From Stachybotrys elegans (lineage: Eukaryota; Ascomycota; Sordariomycetes; Hypocreales; Stachybotryaceae): a stretch of DNA of 64,000 nucleotides. Where the stretch lies: the NCBI GenBank assembly GCA_020746835.1, contig JAGPNK010000019.1:248001-312000 (forward strand). Direction: 5' to 3'. Both the position numbers and the translations under genes were made by a program. Positions 10,684-21,569 of the stretch are shown in pieces. The first letter of the stretch is position 1. Each line of letters begins with the position of its first letter. Below the pieces are notes generated by a model. That model saw nothing but the letters and a program-made list of their open reading frames with translations. It searched no databases and was not told the DNA's origin.

Positions 10684-11465
10684 TGGAACTTGGAGGTGAA
10701 GAAGCCGAGTTGATTAGGGGGAAGAATTGTTGAGATGGCCTGCTCGAGTGGGAGGTCTGTGGCGAGAGGATTATCATGCTCATGCCGACCCAACTGAAAA
10801 GCTTTCAGAAGTTCCAACCCCTCACCCTTGCTCGGTGGGCATGGAAGGATCACTTCGCCCCTCGTACGATAATATTTGCGCATTTCACTGTTACCCTACC
10901 TTAGCCCCCACTGAGATAACCAACTGGCACTTTTACACATCACCTTCCCTGTTAGAGATCGCCAGTTGGTTCTGCTGCAACGTCACCTTCTGACCACCAT
11001 TCTACCTGCATGCGAGAGGCGAGGTCTGCTTGCACCAACCAAGGTGCGCCACAAGCAGCTATCTATTTGTCATATTTGAATCTGCTCCTGTGCGGCGGTG
11101 GCTCACCCATCATGCAATACGACGGTACCGGTAGCCAAGGAAGCAAGACAAGGTATAGCACACCAAATGTAAGACTGGATGTTGGTGCACTCACCGATTC
11201 TGACATACAGCACCAACGTATGCAGCTAATTGACATTAAATGCCCCGTACATGCGTGGGGGTATCATACAATCCGGTACATGTGCCCTCGTGCCTCCAGT
11301 TTACGCCGGCGGCGAAGAGATGCTGAGGTTCTTTATAATTTGCAGGTGACCAATTGTTGCCCTAACCACCTATATGAATCATTGCATATGCCTTTCATAT
11401 GTGACTATACCTTCTGTTTGCTCTGGCTATTCCTTCTCTCAACTACTCGCTCAACGCAATTTAAA
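10684..11465. other. intergenic between membrane protein and terpene synthase
   Basis: Shared divergent promoter region. A plus-strand frame stays open across 11010-11465 into the terpene synthase start, but the sequence upstream of the ATG at 11466 is not protein-like and a clean initiator exists, so I treat it as leader or promoter. Confidence 0.5.
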
Positions 11466-13043
11466 ATGTCTGCTGCAGCTATAAACACTGAGAGGGGATT
11501 TGTTGAACCCCAGTCTCTTCTCGGTGTACCCGAAGCAGGCAATGCAAGGGATGGGCTTCTTTTTTTTATGAGGGGCACTCGGATTACTATACCTGATCTT
11601 CAGCTGTTGACAGATCATTGGCCTTCCGCTATCCATCGCGATATTGAAGAATTGGAACACGAGTTCAATGGCATCCTGCAACAGTTTGTTCCCTTTGTAA
11701 TGTTCTTAGCGTTTCAACTCACAACCTTTACAGCAGTGCATTTTCTTCCCTGGATCACGGAAGACTTCAGAAGATGGCTCGATTTGAGATTCCACACTTT
11801 GGTGCCTGTTGGTTCTCCTTCGCGGTTACTTTCGAGGCGTTGCTCGTTGCCACACTATTCTCCACTTGGGTAAGGACATCTGGCTACTGTTTATGGCTCT
11901 AAATATACCTAATAATACGGTTCTTAGCTCTTTGTCTGGGATGACGGTAAGCCTCGGCTACTTACAGGCAGAATAATGTACTAAAATGGTAGAAACTGAT
12001 TCTCATGAGTTCTCAACGCTAATTGACGATTTTGAGAAATCGTGCGCCTTCCGCAAAGAAACTCTTGACTACCTGAAAAAGAGTTTACGGTTACACGATG
12101 ATGGTATTAGCACCTCATCAATTTCTCACAGCCCAATTATCACGAGCTTCGAACCTATCGCCGATGTGTTGATAAAGCAATGCACAGAGTGTATGAGCGA
12201 CCTCACCCCTTGTGATGTATGGTTTCTCTAACACATGGGGGAAGCCGAGAGAAGCAAATTTATGCGAGAATTGCAGTTCTTCATTGAGATGACGGAGGAG
12301 GAGCAACAAATTCAGCGACGCCATTATTTGCCCTCGGTCGAGGAATACATGCGCCGGCGCATGGGTTCTAGTGCGGTCCGAACATGCCTAGCCCTTCATG
12401 AGTCTGTTCACTACTTTAATAACTCTTGTTGGTAGCTGACTATGAATTTCAGATATGTCTTAGGAAGTCGTCTTCCTGAAGATGTCATGAACTCGGAGTA
12501 TATGCATACAATATGGCATGAAACCAATGTCATCATATCAGTGTAAGAGGCCGCATGATGGCTAGCAACAATAAAATGGGTCTAATACGAATGACGCAGA
12601 GAAAATGACATACTTTCCATCAAGAAGGAAGTGGTATGTTTATAAAGACCTCGCAATTCAATAATCTCGAGCGGAATACTGATCAATGAGTAGGACCAAT
12701 CCCAAGTTGATACGCTCATCCCACTTTTGTCCCTAGAGCTGGGGTCGGTCCAATTAGCCATTGAACATGCAACAGAGATGGTTCGACGTTCTGTTCAGAG
12801 ACTTGAAGCAGCAGAAAAACTCCTTTTGGAGAAATATTCTTCACACACGAAGCTGCAGGCGGATTTACGCAAATTTATTTCTACCTGTAAATCAGCATGC
12901 AATGGCAATCTCAACTGGAGGTAATGTTCTCTTTTCTGCCACAGCAAGACCAGCGTACTAAACATTCTACGTACAGTATGACTTCTGGCCGGTACAAACT
13001 GGGATGCTCTTCACTCAAGGGAGGGCTAAGCATTGTTCTTTAG
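11466..13043 (+). CDS. class I terpene synthase (sesquiterpene-cyclase type), nine exons
   Basis: Cyclises a prenyl diphosphate, probably farnesyl diphosphate, in the cytosol. My model has exons 11466-11683, 11734-11869, 11928-11946, 11993-12190, 12245-12401, 12453-12542, 12600-12633, 12694-12920 and 12977-13043, giving 381 residues with every phase matching. The key motifs appear only after splicing: FVWDDETD (aspartate-rich metal site, D123-D127), NDILSIKKE (NSE metal site, N275/S279/E283) and NWSMTSGRY (C-terminal RY pair, R365/Y366). The length and motif spacing fit fungal bacterial-like sesquiterpene synthases. The first acceptor could be three bases later. Neighbouring P450, methyltransferases and GMC protein support a terpenoid cluster. 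The product cannot be predicted. Confidence 0.88.
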
Positions 13044-13870
13044 TAGAGTTATTCTTAGTCATATTTTCTTACCAATTGTCATCTATTTTTAATATCGTGT
13101 TTATTATCACAAGGGGCCTCCTCGAAGTAGCTGGTCTGTATCCCATTGGAACAGGCGAACAGGAAATCCCACAATAGCACTAGTCATATCTTCTTGCATT
13201 GTATTTGTGGCTCCCTCCCCCATACATTCATAAATTAATGGCGAGACAGAGCAATCCCGCAATGCCAATTTCCCAACTTGTGCCCCATTGCATAGTGACC
13301 AGTGACGCCAAGTAGGCCTCTTATGGCGATGCAATGCAGAAATCATAGATGACGATCAGCAGAAAAGCGTCTTACATCCATAGCTGTGGTGACTTGGGGG
13401 GTGGAGATTTTCCCTGTTCCGTCCCACAATTGCTCAGATTGGAGGCTTCCGTGGATGTGGTGGCGTTGTCGGTCCTGCCGAGCCACGTCATCATGTAACC
13501 CTCTTGAGAGACAGAATTACCGAAGAACTGTGCCCTTGCTTCACATGGGTGAAAGGTGGGGGTCAGGCTGAAGAATATCAAGAGAGAATAAGCAGCGAAC
13601 TAGTTGATACTAAAATAGAATGGACAATGTTCGCCCCCAAACTTTGCCTTTCAGCACATTCAATAAAGATCCATCCGGAATGATGCCTAAGACATGCACG
13701 GTTATTTTTAGAATCTAGCAAACACAGACCTGCCCGTTATCTGTTTACATTTTCTTGGTGGACCTGGTATCTCAAGAATCTAGACAGATATATTAACCCC
13801 AAGCTTCTTTTTAGAGAGACAACCACGTCACTATACATCGACTAGATGAGGCTATCTACGACACGCAAAA
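13044..13870. other. intergenic with repeat copy B
   Basis: Holds repeat copy B (13095-13175) and the promoter of the GMC gene. No coding frame is supported. Confidence 0.55.
13095..13175 (+). repeat. dispersed repeat family, copy B
   Basis: Core AGGGGCCTCCTCGAAGTAGC, then CTGGTCTGTATCCCATTGGA and GGAAATCCCACA. Same orientation as copy A, with only the core and right side recognisable. Confidence 0.7.
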
Positions 13871-16082
13871 ATGATGTCCATATCATTCGCTTCACTACTT
13901 GTTCTGACCGTAGTCGTCGTAGCAACACCTGTCTATCGAGATTCTTTGATTGGCCTGGGCCTCCTGGGCTCTCACTTCGGCGTGCCTGGGCTGCCAGCAT
14001 CCTTCGACTATATCGTGGTGGGCGGTGGTACAGCCGGGCTTACCATTGCTCGGCGCCTGGCATCTAACTCGTCCATCTCGGTCGCGGTTGTCGAAGCCGG
14101 TGACCTGTTTGAGTTCAGCAATGGCAACTTCTCACAGGTGCCTGCATATGCTAGCTACTTTACAGGCAGCGATCCTATAATCAAGAACCCCTATCTCGAC
14201 TGGTATATGTATACCGAGCCACAGGAGGTAAGGACTACATGTACCAGATATTAATCGTCAGTTGAAAAATGTCTAACCGCACAAAACAGCAACTTGGGGG
14301 AAGATCTATACTATATGACTCTGGAAAGATCCTTAGTGGCTCCAGTGGACGGAACTTTTTGTGGCAGATGCGGTGCGTTGCTTTCCTTCGTCGAGTTAAC
14401 ATTTCTCGACTGATATGCCGACAGTGGGAGTACTGGATGTTTCCGAAAGTGGGCCGACGAAGTGGGGGATTCCAGCTACACTTTGGAAAACATGATGCCC
14501 TACTTTACCAAGACGTACAAATATTCCCCACCCGACAATGACAAACGTCCCAGTAACTCCAGTGCCGAGCATAGCGAGGAACACTGGGACACATCCGGAG
14601 GTCCAATGTATGTCAGTTATCCTTCATGGGTAAACTCGGTGTCTTCTTGGCTGCGTCTGGCATTTGAAGCCCAAGGCATGCCGTCAATTCCCAGCTTCTA
14701 CGGGGGACAGCTTCTTGGAAACTCCTGGATGGCCAACACGTTGCGTCCTGATACTCAAAGCCGGAGCTCAGCATCGGATTTCCTGCGTGATGCCTTGATG
14801 GAAACAACGAACCTTATCATCTACAAGTCCACTCTGGCCAAGAGAATTCTATTCAAAGATGGCAACCAAGCATCAGGCGTCACCGTCAATAGTGGCGGCG
14901 TCGAGTACATATTGACTGCGAGACGCGAAGTGATTGTTTCCGCAGGAGTGGTGAGCAACGAATGCGCTACATGGTGGTCGTCATTATAGCTAATGTGTTT
15001 TGACTAGATGCGCTCTCCACAACTACTAATGGTATCTGGAATCGGCGACAGAAGGCTCCTAGAAGAGCTTAACATTACCCTTATTGCCGATCGTCCCGGT
15101 GTTGGTCAAAATATGGGTGTAGGTTCACTACCATACTTAACAGTTGCTTTTGAAGAAGATACATGCATTAAACTAATAACGGGTGTAGGACAATGTTCTA
15201 GTTGGGCCGACCTTCCAAGTCGACTTGGTAACACATAGCAGTCTCAGCAACCCTTCATATCTGCTCACTGCAATCGAAAAGTATAACAAGAAACGAACAG
15301 GAATATTGACCAATGTAGGCGGGGATATTGCAGGTATGGATTCAAAACCCCTAACGCTTTCCTTTAACAGAGACTCAGTAAAAAGACAGCATTTGAAAAG
15401 GTGCCGAGACACATGATCTCGGAGTCTACCCTAAAGTCTCTCGAAGATTCATTCCCAGCCGACTGGCCGAACTTGCAATACCTCATACTGGATGCATACT
15501 TCGGAAATGGGAACGACAGCAACCCTACTGTGGGGGACGGCAAACAATATGTGGCAGCATCAGTGGGCCTAGTTTCTACCTTTTCCCGCGGCAACGTTTC
15601 AATCTCCTCTCCGAACACAGCCATAAACCCTGTTATTAGTCCAAATTGGCTGTTGGACAAAAGAGACCAGGAGCTCGCCATTGCAGCGTTCCGTCGTGGG
15701 CGACAATTATTCCAGGTCGAAGCCATGAAACCGATTGTGATAACTGAGGCTTACCCAGGAAATGCAATCGAGAGCGACGCGGAAATATTGGACATTATAC
15801 GTGAAAGCGCGAATCCAGTATACAATGCTGTTGGAACAAACAAAATGGGCAAACTCAACGATACAATGGCGGTCGTTAATAGCAATGCGCAAGTATTTGG
15901 TGTAAGGGGTCTTAGAGTTGTGGATGCATCAATATTTCCCTTCCTTCCACCAGGTCAACCTTCTGCCACTGTTTGTAAGTTCATCCAATATCATTAGGGC
16001 AAAGACAGCCTACTAACAAGTTCAAGATGCCTTGGCAGAAAAGATTGCAGATCATATCAAATTGGGCCAAGGCTGTAATTAG
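13871..16082 (+). CDS. GMC-family FAD oxidoreductase lacking both catalytic histidines
   Basis: Secreted or vesicular flavoprotein fold. [18 protein letters not shown] is a signal peptide; [19 protein letters not shown] binds [18 protein letters not shown] is the GMC signature 1 region; [18 protein letters not shown] is signature 2. Further exons give [32 protein letters not shown] and the C-terminal domain. All seven or so junctions can be spliced in phase, and the end is [12 protein letters not shown] then stop at 16082. In relatives the C-terminal motifs read YH.xGTCxMG and PPGHP. Here they are [10 protein letters not shown] and LPPGQP, so both active-site His positions are Asn and Gln. 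The loop after QNM also lacks the usual xDH. The frame is intact, so a non-oxidase role or altered chemistry in the adjacent terpene pathway is possible. Confidence 0.82.
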
Positions 16083-16499
16083 ATAGGTGGGAAGTCCTGA
16101 TCATGAGCCCCAACGACATAGAGACCGGTGACTTCGGCGAGGCCGTTTGAGAAGATATTAATTAATACATGGCGCGTCGCAGACAATAAGGAGCTAGTAT
16201 TGAACTTGGCAATAATTTAGTAAAAACGTATACTAGACACTGATGATGACCCTCGCCGGCAACTACACCAATGGCCTTCCCAAGGGCCCCGATACTACTT
16301 GCATTACAGAGCATGAATAGATACACAGGCTGGCCCCAGCGGACCCGGGCAACCGGCTAGTACAATTAAGATGAGAACACTGTCCCATGACCCCCTTACT
16401 TCGTGTCTCCGGATATTCGTTTCTGACGGTCAAAACGTTGGTGTCTTTTGCTCGTTGCATTGAATCTAGAAATAACCAGTCTTCAACTGTAGCTTCACC
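16083..16499. other. intergenic, possible further remnant of the CDH-like pseudogene
   Basis: No clear coding sequence. Upstream parts of the degraded haem domain gene that follows could lie here unrecognised. Confidence 0.4.
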
Positions 16500-18013
16500 A
16501 TAATACCGGCAATCATAGCACTGGCGGCTGTTGTCTCTAGCATTCCTGAACAAGGGTGCAAGAGCCCAGTCGGAGCCGTGAACGGGGCAAGATACCCGCA
16601 TAGGGTTCCAGAGGATAGTGACTTCTCGTTGCAGCGCCTTCGGTATTGCCCTCCCTGAGGACGGCGCTACCCCTGACTTCATCGGCAGAATTGTCATCTC
16701 TATTTCAAGTGGCTGGACTGGCATAACGAAAAAAAATATTAAATGTTCAGAAACGTAATAGTTATCGCGTATGATAACGGTCAGGCAGTAACTGACTCGA
16801 TGCGGGAAGCAGCAGGTTATGCCCTGCCGAAAATGCCAGATTCGCAGAATGGGCAGCCATGGCCATGGAGCCCACTGGGCCAGATGAGTCACAACAACTG
16901 CCAAGGCCTCCAGTGGTCGTCAACACCATGTATGGTTTTAGTGTCGATGGCGCTGGAGCTGCGCGTATTGTCACAGCTACTCGCCTTGCTGATTCTGGTA
17001 CCTCTGTCGTATTGATTGAGAGCGGCGGCCCCCTTTCTATGAGACGGGTGGTGAGCTTGTCTTACCGTGGAGCAACACTATTGCCGCCCTCGATCTGCCT
17101 GCCTTGTCCCTTTACCACAGCTCATATGAAGGAACCGGCCCTATTCCTGTAACGAATTCGAAGCGCGAGGTGGCTGTACCCTCAGAGGAGGTACCGCAGT
17201 GAACTGCATGACCTTCACCAGGCTACCGCAGCACAACTTTGACAATACCTTTCCTAAGGGCTGAAAGTGGTTGGACATTGCCGGGTGTACTGAGAATCTG
17301 CACAAGAGGAATCCTGGACAGATCACAGCTTTCATGGACGGTAAGTTCTATAATTCGCCGTCTACAATCAATCTTCTTTCAGAATTCTTGTCCACTAATG
17401 GATGGACGCTTGGCAACAGTATCGAGGACCCAGGTATCGAACATCAGCTATTCTCTCGCTCGTCCCAGCATGTAAGTCAGACTTCTATTTTCTAGTTGAT
17501 GAGATGTGAAATCGTTTCCGAACCGGGATAGTGCAGTCTTGCTTGTCTCATGCCGTAGCTTGGATAACTTCATGTTTCAGGCACTTCGCTCCTCATCGGT
17601 GTCCTTGGCACGCACGGCATCACGTCGACAGACGAGCTGGGTATCCGGGCAGATGGCACTGCCTCCTTCGTCCAGAAGCCGGGGATGAATGAGGATGGCG
17701 ATCTCGAGCCCATAACCACGTATTTCGAGATGCTTTTGGATTGCTCGCGCAAGCCCAATAGCGCCATTAAGTACAACGGGCCCGAGGATATCACGGCCGC
17801 GGATATCATCTCCCTTCCCAATTCCGAACTTCGCTTTGTGACACGGAAACCATGGGCCTCGATGGCCGCGAGGGCGACAAGGCCGTCGTGGACCTGAACA
17901 CCAAAGTCTACAGCACCGATAGCCTGTTTGTTATGGACCTATCGATCCACACCCGTCTTCCCTTAGGCAATACGGTGGCAATTTGCAAGCTACTCAGTGA
18001 GGAGGCAGTTTAG
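16500..18013 (+). pseudogene. cellobiose-dehydrogenase-like gene remnant (AA8 haem + GMC flavin domain)
   Basis: Fragments in the order expected of a CDH appear in several frames. FGIALPEDGATPDFIGRI and SSGWTG resemble the AA8 cytochrome domain. VIAYDNGQAV and AAGYALP follow. Then comes the flavin domain: GAGAARIVTATRLADSG, LIESGGP, CTLRGGTAVNCMT. After a gap come GTHGITSTDELGIRADGT, ITAADIISLPNS and GREGDKAVVDLNTKVYSTDS with LFVMD. Stops and frame changes separate the pieces, and a large part of the flavin domain is missing. An intact CDH would be secreted and oxidise cellodextrins. This copy cannot make the enzyme. Left border approximate. Confidence 0.7.
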
Positions 18014-18194
18014 GATTCTTGAGTGCTTGAGAGGCACACGGTTTAGAAATTTGTTTATATACCATCGGGCTTGAGTCGCATGTCTCAATCCTTTGAATCG
18101 ATTCCTGATAAGGCCAGCTTCCCCTACATAGGATGTAGAGTAGCAACTGTATGGTTATGGGGTCAGCCCTTTAGTCAGTCGCCTTTTAAAGAGT

Positions 18195-19538
18195 TTAGAA
18201 TCTTGCGATGACCCATTGCCGTCTTTCCTCATCTGCCATGGAATCCAATAAAGCAATCTCTCCCTGCTTTATATCTACATGCCTCTTCACTACAGTAGGG
18301 TGTAGCAACTCGACTATGCGATCGTCAGCCTGAAGGGCATCCAGTGCCTCTTTTAAGTTCTGTGGTAACTGTGTTGTTATGCCTAGCTCTTGTCGCTGAG
18401 CTTCTGTGAGGGTCGCTGGATCAACCTCACAGTCTTTCCAGACCAGGCGGATTTTCTCAGAGACCCCAATGGTCCCAGCCCCCAGGATCGCAGCCAGGGC
18501 GAGATAGGGATTCGCCATCCCGTCGAGCAGTCGAAACTCCCAGTGGCCTTGGTCACACTTCCGGAGAGGAGTCTCACGGTTCTCAGAGCCCCAGCCAATC
18601 CAGCGACCGCCCGACCAGCATCCGTCACCCATGCGTACGTAGCTCAGAGGACTTGCATATGTGCAAGCAGTGATGGCGCGCAGATGCGTCAGAATTCCAG
18701 CATAGAAGCTCTCATACACCTGTGGGTCGTTGCCGCCATCGCTGCTGATGGACATGTGGACGTGTGCAGCATTGCCAGGAGCAGAAAGATAGGGTTTTGG
18801 ATGAAGTGTGATGCGAAAACCATGTCGCGCAGCGGTTGATTCAATAATCTGGCGCGCGAAAAGGAACGAATCACAAGCCTGTAGAGGTGGCAGGGGCGAT
18901 AAAACGATCTCGTACTGACCTGGGGCTGCTTCAATATGAACCTGCTCGATGGCAATGCTGGCGGCTTCCAAGTGGCCGGCCAATTCATCGAGGACGGTGT
19001 TGAAGGAGCCCTCACGTCCCCAGTCAGCCAGATTTCGCGCGGTAGTCCAAGCATGGCCATCGCTTCGGAGGGTAATGTATTGCTCTGGACTTCCTGGGTC
19101 GGTGTTGTGTTCCATGACGACAAATTCAATCTCGAAGCCAAGAATGAAGTCCAACCCGACGCTTGATGCAAGCTTGAGAGACCTTCGCAGAGCTGTTCGG
19201 GGGCAAAGATCGGCATCGGATCCATCTGGCTTCTCCTTGAACTCGCCAAAACAGCTGATGTGGCGTGGTATTGGCCCCGGCGTAAGGGATGACCAGTCTG
19301 GTTCCAGAGAGAAGCCACCGACTCCTGACTCGCCGGGGATCATGGCGTTGTTGGCCAGCAGACAGAGCCCTGCTTGAGCGATGATGATATTGACAGGCTG
19401 AGAGTCATTAAGCTTTCGTTTGATCACAGACATTGGGATGATGCGGCATTTAACACTGGCCGTATAATCACACCAGTAGATCCGAAGCCAGTCTGCTCCA
19501 GAATCCTGGAGCTTCTGAAGAATCTGACGAGGTTCCAT
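18195..19538 (-). CDS. glutamine synthetase-like enzyme (type I fold, FluG C-domain-like), 447 aa
   Basis: ATP-dependent amide- or gamma-glutamyl-forming ligase fold in a single exon. The first true ATG is at 19538 (MEPRQILQKL). An upstream TTG at 19577 keeps the frame open but is an unlikely start. Visible active-site motifs: GFEIEF (metal-binding E136/E138), VHIEAAPGQYE (E203), GNAAHVHMSIS (H259/H261), SENRETPLRK (nucleotide and substrate arginines) and WEFRLLDGMANPYLALAA. Fungal paralogues of this group often act on amines or aromatic substrates rather than as housekeeping glutamine synthetase. It could amidate or gamma-glutamylate a pathway compound. Substrate not predictable. Confidence 0.85.
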   Translation of the reverse strand: MEPRQILQKLQDSGADWLRIYWCDYTASVKCRIIPMSVIKRKLNDSQPVNIIIAQAGLCLLANNAMIPGESGVGGFSLEPDWSSLTPGPIPRHISCFGEFKEKPDGSDADLCPRTALRRSLKLASSVGLDFILGFEIEFVVMEHNTDPGSPEQYITLRSDGHAWTTARNLADWGREGSFNTVLDELAGHLEAASIAIEQVHIEAAPGQYEIVLSPLPPLQACDSFLFARQIIESTAARHGFRITLHPKPYLSAPGNAAHVHMSISSDGGNDPQVYESFYAGILTHLRAITACTYASPLSYVRMGDGCWSGGRWIGWGSENRETPLRKCDQGHWEFRLLDGMANPYLALAAILGAGTIGVSEKIRLVWKDCEVDPATLTEAQRQELGITTQLPQNLKEALDALQADDRIVELLHPTVVKRHVDIKQGEIALLDSMADEERRQWVIARF

Positions 19539-20426
19539 GGCGATGGCTCGTGGGTTTCTTTCCCGCCTCGATGGCAAAATATAAGATATGATATGGTGAA
19601 CGCCTTGGGATGGGCTGCGGATGGGTAGGGTCAGAATGGCTCACCGCAATGGAGGCGGAGGGTATTAAGGCCCCTAGAACAGCGCGGTAATTTCGTTGTG
19701 CAAATTAGCAAGCTTTCTTTCGCCACCTGTTGGTTGTATTCGCAGGAATGCAACCGTGCGGAGCAATGAGACGTTGAGAACCAACCGTTGCCCAGCCGTC
19801 TATATCACTGCGCCGTAGGCGAGCATTGTGGTCCTGTCTTCGTGCAGGGGGTGTGGCAGTTGGTCCTCTCCTATCACGACATGCACGTTGGTTGCCCCCC
19901 TATTGGATATGACCCGCAACGCAGGTTGCTTCATGAGCATTACTCACCAACCGGGCGGTCACATTACTACTTTTAAGCTCTGCTACCACCCTCTAAGAAG
20001 TACCAACATGACAAGTACAGTAGTAGGAGTGCTGTCAATATGCTATGCTCCCCATGAAGCCCGCTTCGGCAGGCTATACTGTGCACACAAGACTGTGGGA
20101 TAAAGAGGAAAAGAGTATTGCAGATTCAAATGAACGCCCGCCCCTGTTTATTTGGGATGTGGGATTTCCCGTTCGTGTGCCCCAATGGGATACACCCCAA
20201 TGACTTCGAGGAGGCCCCCCCTGATGAAGAAGATGACATTAGATCGATAGATAACAATTGGTTAGAAAATTAGATTGAGAAAAGCCTGTGACTGTGGCAA
20301 TGCTGGTGTTAAAGCTTTCTAGCCACTGCAATTGGTCAGGAACTTCAGTCACGATGCCGCTGTGGCGTCAGGCGCCTGGGGAAGGCTTCGACTGGTGGTG
20401 TACAACTGAGTTCATGTAGAGTCTAT
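19539..20426. other. intergenic with repeat copy C
   Basis: Divergent side of the glutamine-synthetase-like gene and downstream side of the reductase gene. Holds repeat copy C and the block at 20016 that recurs at 23029. No gene seen. Confidence 0.5.
20016..20280 (-). repeat. dispersed repeat family, copy C (extended)
   Basis: On the minus strand it reads TAACCAATTGTTATCTATCG..., then GGGGGGCCTCCTCGAAGTCA, CCCATTGGGGCACACGAACG and GGAAATCCCACATCCC. A TACAGTAGTAGGAGTGCTGT block at 20016 recurs, slightly changed, at 23029 in front of copy D. This suggests that the full unit is at least ~260 bases. Confidence 0.75.
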
Positions 20427-21569
20427 TTATTCCAAAGGTTGCTTGAATACGAGCTTCCCATGTAAGCCCTGCTGAGAAACAATTTCGAGTTGTTCTAATG
20501 CCTCTTCCGCGGTGCCATTGAATACGCGAACATTGGGAAGACTGATTTTGTCTCCGTAGTGAGCAATTGCCCACATGAGGGCTTTCCACATGCGATCAGC
20601 TTCCTCGGGCCGTGCCTTCTCAGTCAGCGTCTGCTGCCCGCCAGGGAGCGAGAAATGTATGTCATAGTGCCGCACCCCCCGGGCTTGCTCGTCTTGAGGC
20701 CTGGATGGAGGGAGAACAACAAAGACGTAGCGGGTATCATCCGATAAACCATTCAAGGCACCGAGGAAGAGTTCAGAAGATGTTCCAGACGCTTCTAACC
20801 CCCTAATCTTTGTGGTAGAGCCGATAGCAGATCTTACCTTTTCTGTGACTTGAGGGTCGTTGTAGTCGAAGCAAATAGTGGCCCCAACATTGTAGAGAGC
20901 TTCGTGCCTGGCCAGAGATGCCGTGGTGATGATGGAGGTTGCCCCGGCGGCACGGGCCAGTTGGATAGCCAAGTAGCCGACGCAGGTGCCACCTCCCCAA
21001 ATGACGACCGTTCCGTCGAAAGGTATGTTATCTCCAGAAGGCAAAGGTAGCTTCAGACGGTTGAAAATAGCATCACTCGCAGTTTGCGTCACGCTGGTCA
21101 GCGCAGCTGCGTCGGGGAGCGGCAGATTCGCCGGGACTTTGAATGTTCCGGCATCCAGCCGCACTGCCGTGTATTGCTGATGAGTTCCGAACCTGAGGGG
21201 TCGGGGACTGCCAGCAGTGGTGTAGCCTGCGATAATATCGCCCACATTATACTCGGACTTTTTGACACCGGGAGAGTCTAGAACAACACCACAAAAGTCG
21301 TTTCCAAGGACGGAAGAACGAGTTCCCAGAAAACGAGGGCCCTTGTAATCAGCCGGATTCGTTCCAGAGTAGAGTACTTTGACTAGAAGCTCGTCTTCCT
21401 CTGCTTGAACAAGGGGTAAATCAGATCTCGACAAAAAGGCGCCGTTCTCGTCCACGTAAAGGGCTTGAGGAACCATTGTGGATGTGGTCGTGAATTTGGC
21501 CCAGAACTTGGTATGAAATGCGGAGAACACTTGCGTGATGTGGCCTTGCTTTCCCTGGCTTTTAAGCAT
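20427..21569 (-). CDS. MDR-family (zinc-independent) enoyl reductase / quinone-oxidoreductase-like protein
   Basis: NADPH-dependent reductase of the medium-chain family, of the kind that act as trans-enoyl reductases for PKSs or as stand-alone alcohol or enone reductases. Single exon, 380 residues from ATG 21569. Met32 (21476, MVPQALYVDENGAF) begins the conserved catalytic domain and may be the real start, because the first 31 residues look like leader. Motifs: VLYSGTNPADYKGPR, LGNDFCGVV, nucleotide-binding VIWGGGTCVGYLAIQLARAAGA (Gly-rich at 192-198) and GLHGKLVF at the end. No structural zinc-binding Cys cluster. It lies between the terpenoid-type genes and the secreted-protein region. Substrate unknown. 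The PKS at 55-63 kb has its own ER domain. Confidence 0.82.
   Translation of the reverse strand: MLKSQGKQGHITQVFSAFHTKFWAKFTTTSTMVPQALYVDENGAFLSRSDLPLVQAEEDELLVKVLYSGTNPADYKGPRFLGTRSSVLGNDFCGVVLDSPGVKKSEYNVGDIIAGYTTAGSPRPLRFGTHQQYTAVRLDAGTFKVPANLPLPDAAALTSVTQTASDAIFNRLKLPLPSGDNIPFDGTVVIWGGGTCVGYLAIQLARAAGATSIITTASLARHEALYNVGATICFDYNDPQVTEKVRSAIGSTTKIRGLEASGTSSELFLGALNGLSDDTRYVFVVLPPSRPQDEQARGVRHYDIHFSLPGGQQTLTEKARPEEADRMWKALMWAIAHYGDKISLPNVRVFNGTAEEALEQLEIVSQQGLHGKLVFKQPLE

Noticed and set aside
11010..11465. N-terminal extension of the terpene synthase reading frame
   Set aside because: The frame is open but not protein-like, and family length and a clean ATG at 11466 argue for the shorter start.
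16263..16904. 213-codon minus-strand open frame
   Set aside because: It lies antisense to the recognisable haem-domain fragments of the CDH-like relic and shows no family features.
18689..19318. 209-codon minus-strand frame inside the glutamine-synthetase-like gene
   Set aside because: Shifted frame of the real coding sequence, with no domain of its own.
20427..21569. MDR reductase as trans-acting ER for the PKS at 55-63 kb
   Set aside because: The PKS has its own ER domain with an intact nucleotide-binding motif, and the two genes are over 33 kb apart.
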